Shown: positions 60,301-64,000 of the stretch, piece after piece | Layout of the letters: every line of letters starts with the position of its first letter | Numbering within the stretch: the first letter of the stretch is position 1 | Assembly: GCA_907163375.1 (NCBI GenBank) | Contig: CAJQUW010002986.1 | Span: 252,001-316,000, forward strand | Source: Prostheceraeus crozeri | Taxonomy: Eukaryota; Platyhelminthes; Polycladida; Euryleptidae | Reading direction: 5' to 3' | Length of the DNA: 64,000 nt | Position numbers and translations under genes: made by a program | Notes under the pieces: model-generated | What the model was told of the DNA's origin: nothing | Seen by the model: the letters and a program-made list of their open reading frames with translations, nothing else | Database searches by the model: none

Positions 60301-60362
60301 AAGAAACCCCGTCCAACCCAGCGAGTCTGGAAAACGGACGTAAAAGGATTGATTGATTGATA
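57344..60362 (+). mobile_element. Endonuclease/reverse transcriptase LINE, nearly full, two frameshifts
   Basis: Non-LTR retrotransposon. Apurinic-type endonuclease: QETRWKG, VFVGGDLNGHVG, IDFLLTR, SQHRLVV. Reverse transcriptase: NRAPGPSEVCLEMF, LIPIYKGKGDPLNCGSYRGI, then FGFIPGKSTTDAIF, FVDLEKAFDRVPR, GVHQGSALSPL and the catalytic MMYADDLVLM. A PHD-like zinc finger follows (59528-59680), then the C-terminal LRWFGHVRRR. The frame is broken twice: near 58972 (a tttt run; frame resumes LLDEMQFGF) and near 59155 (a gggg run; resumes GVEEWLVRSV). The stop is TAA at 60341-60343, and a (GATT)n tail ends the element. The first endonuclease strand (WNVR-type) is missing, so the 5' end is truncated. 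RTE-like by its tail and layout, but the clade is not settled. Confidence 0.85.
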
Positions 60363-61036
60363 GCTCCAATCTTCTTGCTACAGGAGATAGAATAGCTCAT
60401 GATGAGATCTGATCATTTGACAGCTGTGTTGTTGAGTAAATATTGGTTTAAATCGCTCTCTCACTATGAGTAGCTGCACAATAATTGATTAACGATTTTT
60501 CATCTCTTCATCATCCCAATAATTTGAGAAGGTTTAGTTAGCTGGCATAGCTCGAGCTATCCGCTAATCAGAAAAGAGAACTATAACCAGCTAATCGACA
60601 ACTTCACTACATTCTTCATGCTAGCAACTATTGTCTATAGAATATTGCAAACACTTCTGTAATCAGACAGAATGACTCTATCTTAGAAATTAAAAAAATT
60701 ATACATAGAAATTAAATCAATGAATAATGAAAGCCAAGCAAACGACAGTAAATTAATAAAAGCGAACCAATTTATTAAAATGAGAAACACTGTCATCTTG
60801 GTGAATAACTGAGAATCCATTCGATCGCATGTTTTTAATAGCATGTTTTACCATAAACTTCAAGCATTAATAAATCTATGATAATTATTTAAAACTTCAC
60901 TTCAATAATCAAGAGAAGCAATTGAATATTGTTAATACGAGTAATCGCTTTAGCATGCAAAATATGGCATGGTCGAACTCGAGCCCTCGACTAATCTTGT
61001 CACCTAGATCATTTGCTTTACAGCTGAGTAACTTTT
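60363..61036. other. Unassigned AT-rich spacer between two LINE sequences
   Basis: No gene, RNA or repeat recognised. Confidence 0.5.
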
Positions 61037-61625
61037 AAAGTAGTAGTAGTAGTGTTTATTGACAACAGAATGGAAATCATACAGACATTTAGCATTTTCA
61101 TATGCACACATTTTCGAGATATGCATTTATATGAAGACAAAAGTAAGCATAAAAGTAATTAATCACACAAAGAATTTGTTAGGCGAATCATGTATGGGAT
61201 GAAAGACAGGTATCTCACAGAAGTGCGTGTTAACTCGGAGTGGAATTTACAAGTCCTCGGCATGCGGTTGGCTATCAAACCATGTAGGAGATGGTCTGGT
61301 TTTTCTGCAATTTCCAGAAAGAGTTGCAAGCTCCGTGTCTGCCGACGAACGGTAACAATATCCAGAGGACCATTTTCAGGATGCATTGACGTTGTCAAAC
61401 ATTATCAGTTTGTGCGCTCGTTTATTGACAGCAGATAAAGGAGGGCGAAGCATATTCGAAAAGAGATCGAATATAAGCGGAATAAATCAGGTGTACTTCC
61501 GTGTGATGAGCAAACAGCTTGAAAGTCCGCAATACATGAAGCCGGGAGGATGCCCGTTTCAGATCGTCATCTAAGGTCACGCCAAGTATGCATAAATTGC
61601 GGACTACCTCGTAAGTAGGGGAATG
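61037..61625 (-). pseudogene. LINE 3' fragment (CR1/L2-like RT C-terminus)
   Basis: The - strand reads RNLCILGVTLDDDLK, LRTFKLFAHHTEVHL, IYSAYIRSLFEYASPSFI and, after frame changes, HSELTRTSVRYLSFIPYMIR. These match the end of LINE RT proteins (LGVxxDxxLxW..., IRSxLEYxSP, ...SFxPxxIRxWN). A (CTA)n tract at 61038-61053 is a likely 3' tail. Stops break the frame. The family is different from the 57344 element. Confidence 0.6.
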
Positions 61626-61782
61626 CGGCTAAGCAGCGGGATCACCACTTAAACTTACACATCAATTGCTATGGCAATTATCGGCCTATCAACGAATAGA
61701 CATTTCGCCACAACAAGTGGCACCACTGTTGGCTAGAAGTGTGGAGTTTTAGTCCACCTACCATCTGAAGCTATACTATGAG

Positions 61783-62044
61783 CACAGAAATCGATTGTTT
61801 GTAGAAGTTGACTAAAATGGATATTGACTTAAGGTCACGGCACAGCCTTGAGGTCAGGCAGCTAAGTTGGTGCATGAGCAACCAATGAGAAGCTTAGAAT
61901 TACACATGTGACTTATTCTAACCCAATGATTCAGTCGTTGACAAGTGTATCTAAGTGGAAATGCAAGCGATTTTTGTGCCACTACTGTGTATTGCATGAA
62001 GCTTAACTTCCATTCTAGAGGTTTTATTGTCATCAATTTCTATG
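61783..62044 (+). mobile_element. hAT-like MITE family, copy C
   Basis: 262 bp, same orientation as copy B at 31044. Begins cacagaaatcgattg and ends catcaatttctatg. Shared tracts: attgactt.aaggtcacggca, gttgacaagtgtatc, gcgatttttgtgc, attgcatgaagc and ctagaggttttattg. Flanks actatgag and actgggag match at 6 of 8. Confidence 0.7.
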
Positions 62045-64000
62045 ACTGGGAGGCATGACTAGAAGGCGTGAGTTTGGGAAGGTCTATGAGTGTGACATGC
62101 CTTTCATTAACGCAGATTATGGTTTCTTGAAGCCAATCAAGATTATTCTTTTATTTCGATTAAATAGCCGCAAAAATTCAGCCAAACAAAGAAAATTACA
62201 CTAACTCGGTAAACAGCTTACTAACTGTAAAATGGAATGTAGATCCTGGTAAAATGATTGCATGCAAATCAATGTCTGTCAAATTGCTTGACAATCGCAG
62301 TAGCGTTTTTGTATTTTGGTGACAGGAGTATCAAAATTCATAATCCATTGAGAACATGCGGTTATATGTTAAAATTCAAGACATGTTTGTTCGAAGGTCA
62401 CTACCATCGAAACGAGAAAGATCGAATACATTCTTTCAGTTGACATGCCTGGGAAATCATTTTCTAACAAGAAGTCATTTCAGTTTCTCTAACGATTTAT
62501 GTATTCATGTCTGACTCCATCGATTTGTCTGATATTCTATTTGAAACCAAACTCCTCAATGTTTGAAGCACGGCTTCCCAACTGAGTGTGATGCGTGAGT
62601 GATGAGTTTGAGTAAAAAGCAAAAGAGATGGGAACATTACTCACAAGTCGCAGGGATAAAGATTTTATGAAATATTTTGAAAAAAGGTGCATGTACGCAA
62701 CTATTTCAACAGAGCAACCAATCATTTGTGTGTCAAGTATTCTCATTAAACAGTAGCTGTGGTGAGCTATGGAAGAACAGGGATTTGATGTTATATCATC
62801 GAAAATATAAGGATAATATTGAATAATTTGATAATATAGTACTAACAATCAAATATTGAAAAATATTGGAAATTTCAGAGATTTCTATCTATCAACAGAA
62901 GTGCGAAATTTTGATGTCAATGCCTATCATATTGACCACGAACCGAGCTACATCTTTACTCATGTAGCGGGCCTCTAACAGACCAAGGGTGCGAGGGAGA
63001 AAGCGAAGTTAACTCTGGGTCTCAGCGACACCATCCTGACAAACCTGGATGGTGCCATATACATGTACTAATGCATTCATTTAATTGTACGACTAAAAAT
63101 TAAAATCTTACTTGAACAGAAATTTCGATAGAAAGTTGCTGGTAAAAAACAGTGCTATTACAGCATTCTAATTGATATTAATGATTATATTAGATTTGGT
63201 TAATCTATCTAACCGGTATAAACGTGTTTTCCATTCCTCTCCGTGAAATCATATTTCTAAATAGGTTTGAATTGCAGTTTACATCCCTGTCAACCCTGAT
63301 GCGACCTATGAAGACCAAAATTTAGCTTCATTATCATACATTCGGTTCTTAATTATACTTTCATTTCAATGTAGGATAATCCGGGCATCTAATCATATAA
63401 ATCAAGCATACAATACAAGAAATTGCATTGTGGATACAATGTGCAGCACTATTTAGGAATTCTGTGGAACTGAGAATGAGCTTTTAGGTAACGTAGACTT
63501 GTGCTCCCGGTCAAGCAGAAAATATCCTGTCGGTATTCAGATCTGAATCTGTCTATATCAGATACTCTATGTATGCAAATTTAATCCGTTGTCTTCAAAA
63601 CTGCACACTTCTCTTCGTTTGAGGGTGTGACACACATCTGGACAATTAAGTGGGTGACAAAATCGATGTTTTGAAGGCTGTGCATTTTTGACCGCTGGAG
63701 ATTTAATTTTGAAATATTGAATTTCCTACTAAGAAAATGCAACCTGTCATATCGGACTCATCTGCCGAATTGAATCCGGTGTCTGACAGGGATTCCAATC
63801 AGATCTAATACTTATGGGTAAATTGTATTGTGGATTTATCTTGTCTTTAAGTATAGTAGTGAAAGCTGAAGTTGAAGCCTTAACACAAATACTCTTCACT
63901 GTGAGCTTGATTGGAGCTGACATCGTTTAACTTAGAGTACTGTTCCGGCCAATCATTTAACAACTGTACCACGGAGACCTCAGTCATATGTTAAATTCAG
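62045..64000. other. Unassigned sequence to the window end
   Basis: No coding sequence recognised on either strand; the 103-codon - strand frame at 62537-62848 has no motif. A small GC-richer patch at 62940-63060 contains an open stretch (KLTLGLSDTILTNLDGAIYM), not assigned. Confidence 0.4.

Noticed and set aside
1..64000. CRISPR arrays, operons, bacterial promoters or ribosome-binding sites
   Set aside because: Intron-containing animal sequence; no repeat-spacer array was seen.

Overview
This is a eukaryotic window: AT-rich, with long introns bounded by GT..AG sites, no operons, and a dense load of transposon debris. The gene content (a nicotinic-type Cys-loop receptor and the end of an ATM-like kinase) and the repeats (Tc1/mariner, hAT-like, Penelope-like with hammerhead-like motifs, endonuclease/RT LINEs) indicate an invertebrate animal. 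I cannot fix the phylum from the sequence alone.

Positions 1-32187, + strand: one nicotinic acetylcholine receptor-type subunit gene in eight exons (the first tentative), spliced length 1737 nt, 578 residues. The exons join in phase and give a full ligand-binding domain, Cys-loop, four membrane segments, a long M3-M4 loop and a stop. It lacks the vicinal cysteines of alpha subunits, and the residues before M2 read Pro-Ala-Lys where cation channels have Gly-Glu-Lys, which suggests an anion-selective channel. Its introns, up to 12.3 kb, hold a deleted mariner relic (674-1745), several foldback/MITE elements and a tRNA-like sequence. Two inverted copies of a ~250-bp MITE lie just before the last exon.

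Positions 32188-51868: no host gene recognised. The region contains a complete Tc1-type element with an intact 331-residue transposase (33214-34877), an H2A pseudogene fragment, a 50-bp tandem duplication, a Penelope-like region (tandem repeats with hammerhead-like cores at 39.9-40.5 kb and a broken RT at 41.2-42.0 kb), two nonautonomous hAT-like elements with 8-bp target duplications (42363-43255 and 48490-48852), a LINE tail and a block of ~225-bp repeats.

Positions 51869-52047, - strand: the last exon of an ATM-type PI3K-related kinase (FATC domain). Its upstream exons were not found in the window, so either a very long intron follows or the exon is isolated.

Positions 52048-64000: LINE relics, including a nearly full endonuclease/RT element with a PHD-like zinc finger (57344-60362) broken by two single-base frameshifts at homopolymers, an older LINE 3' fragment, and a third copy of the MITE family found in the receptor gene. 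The two host genes are convergent and have no evident functional link. Everything between them is mobile-element or unassigned sequence.
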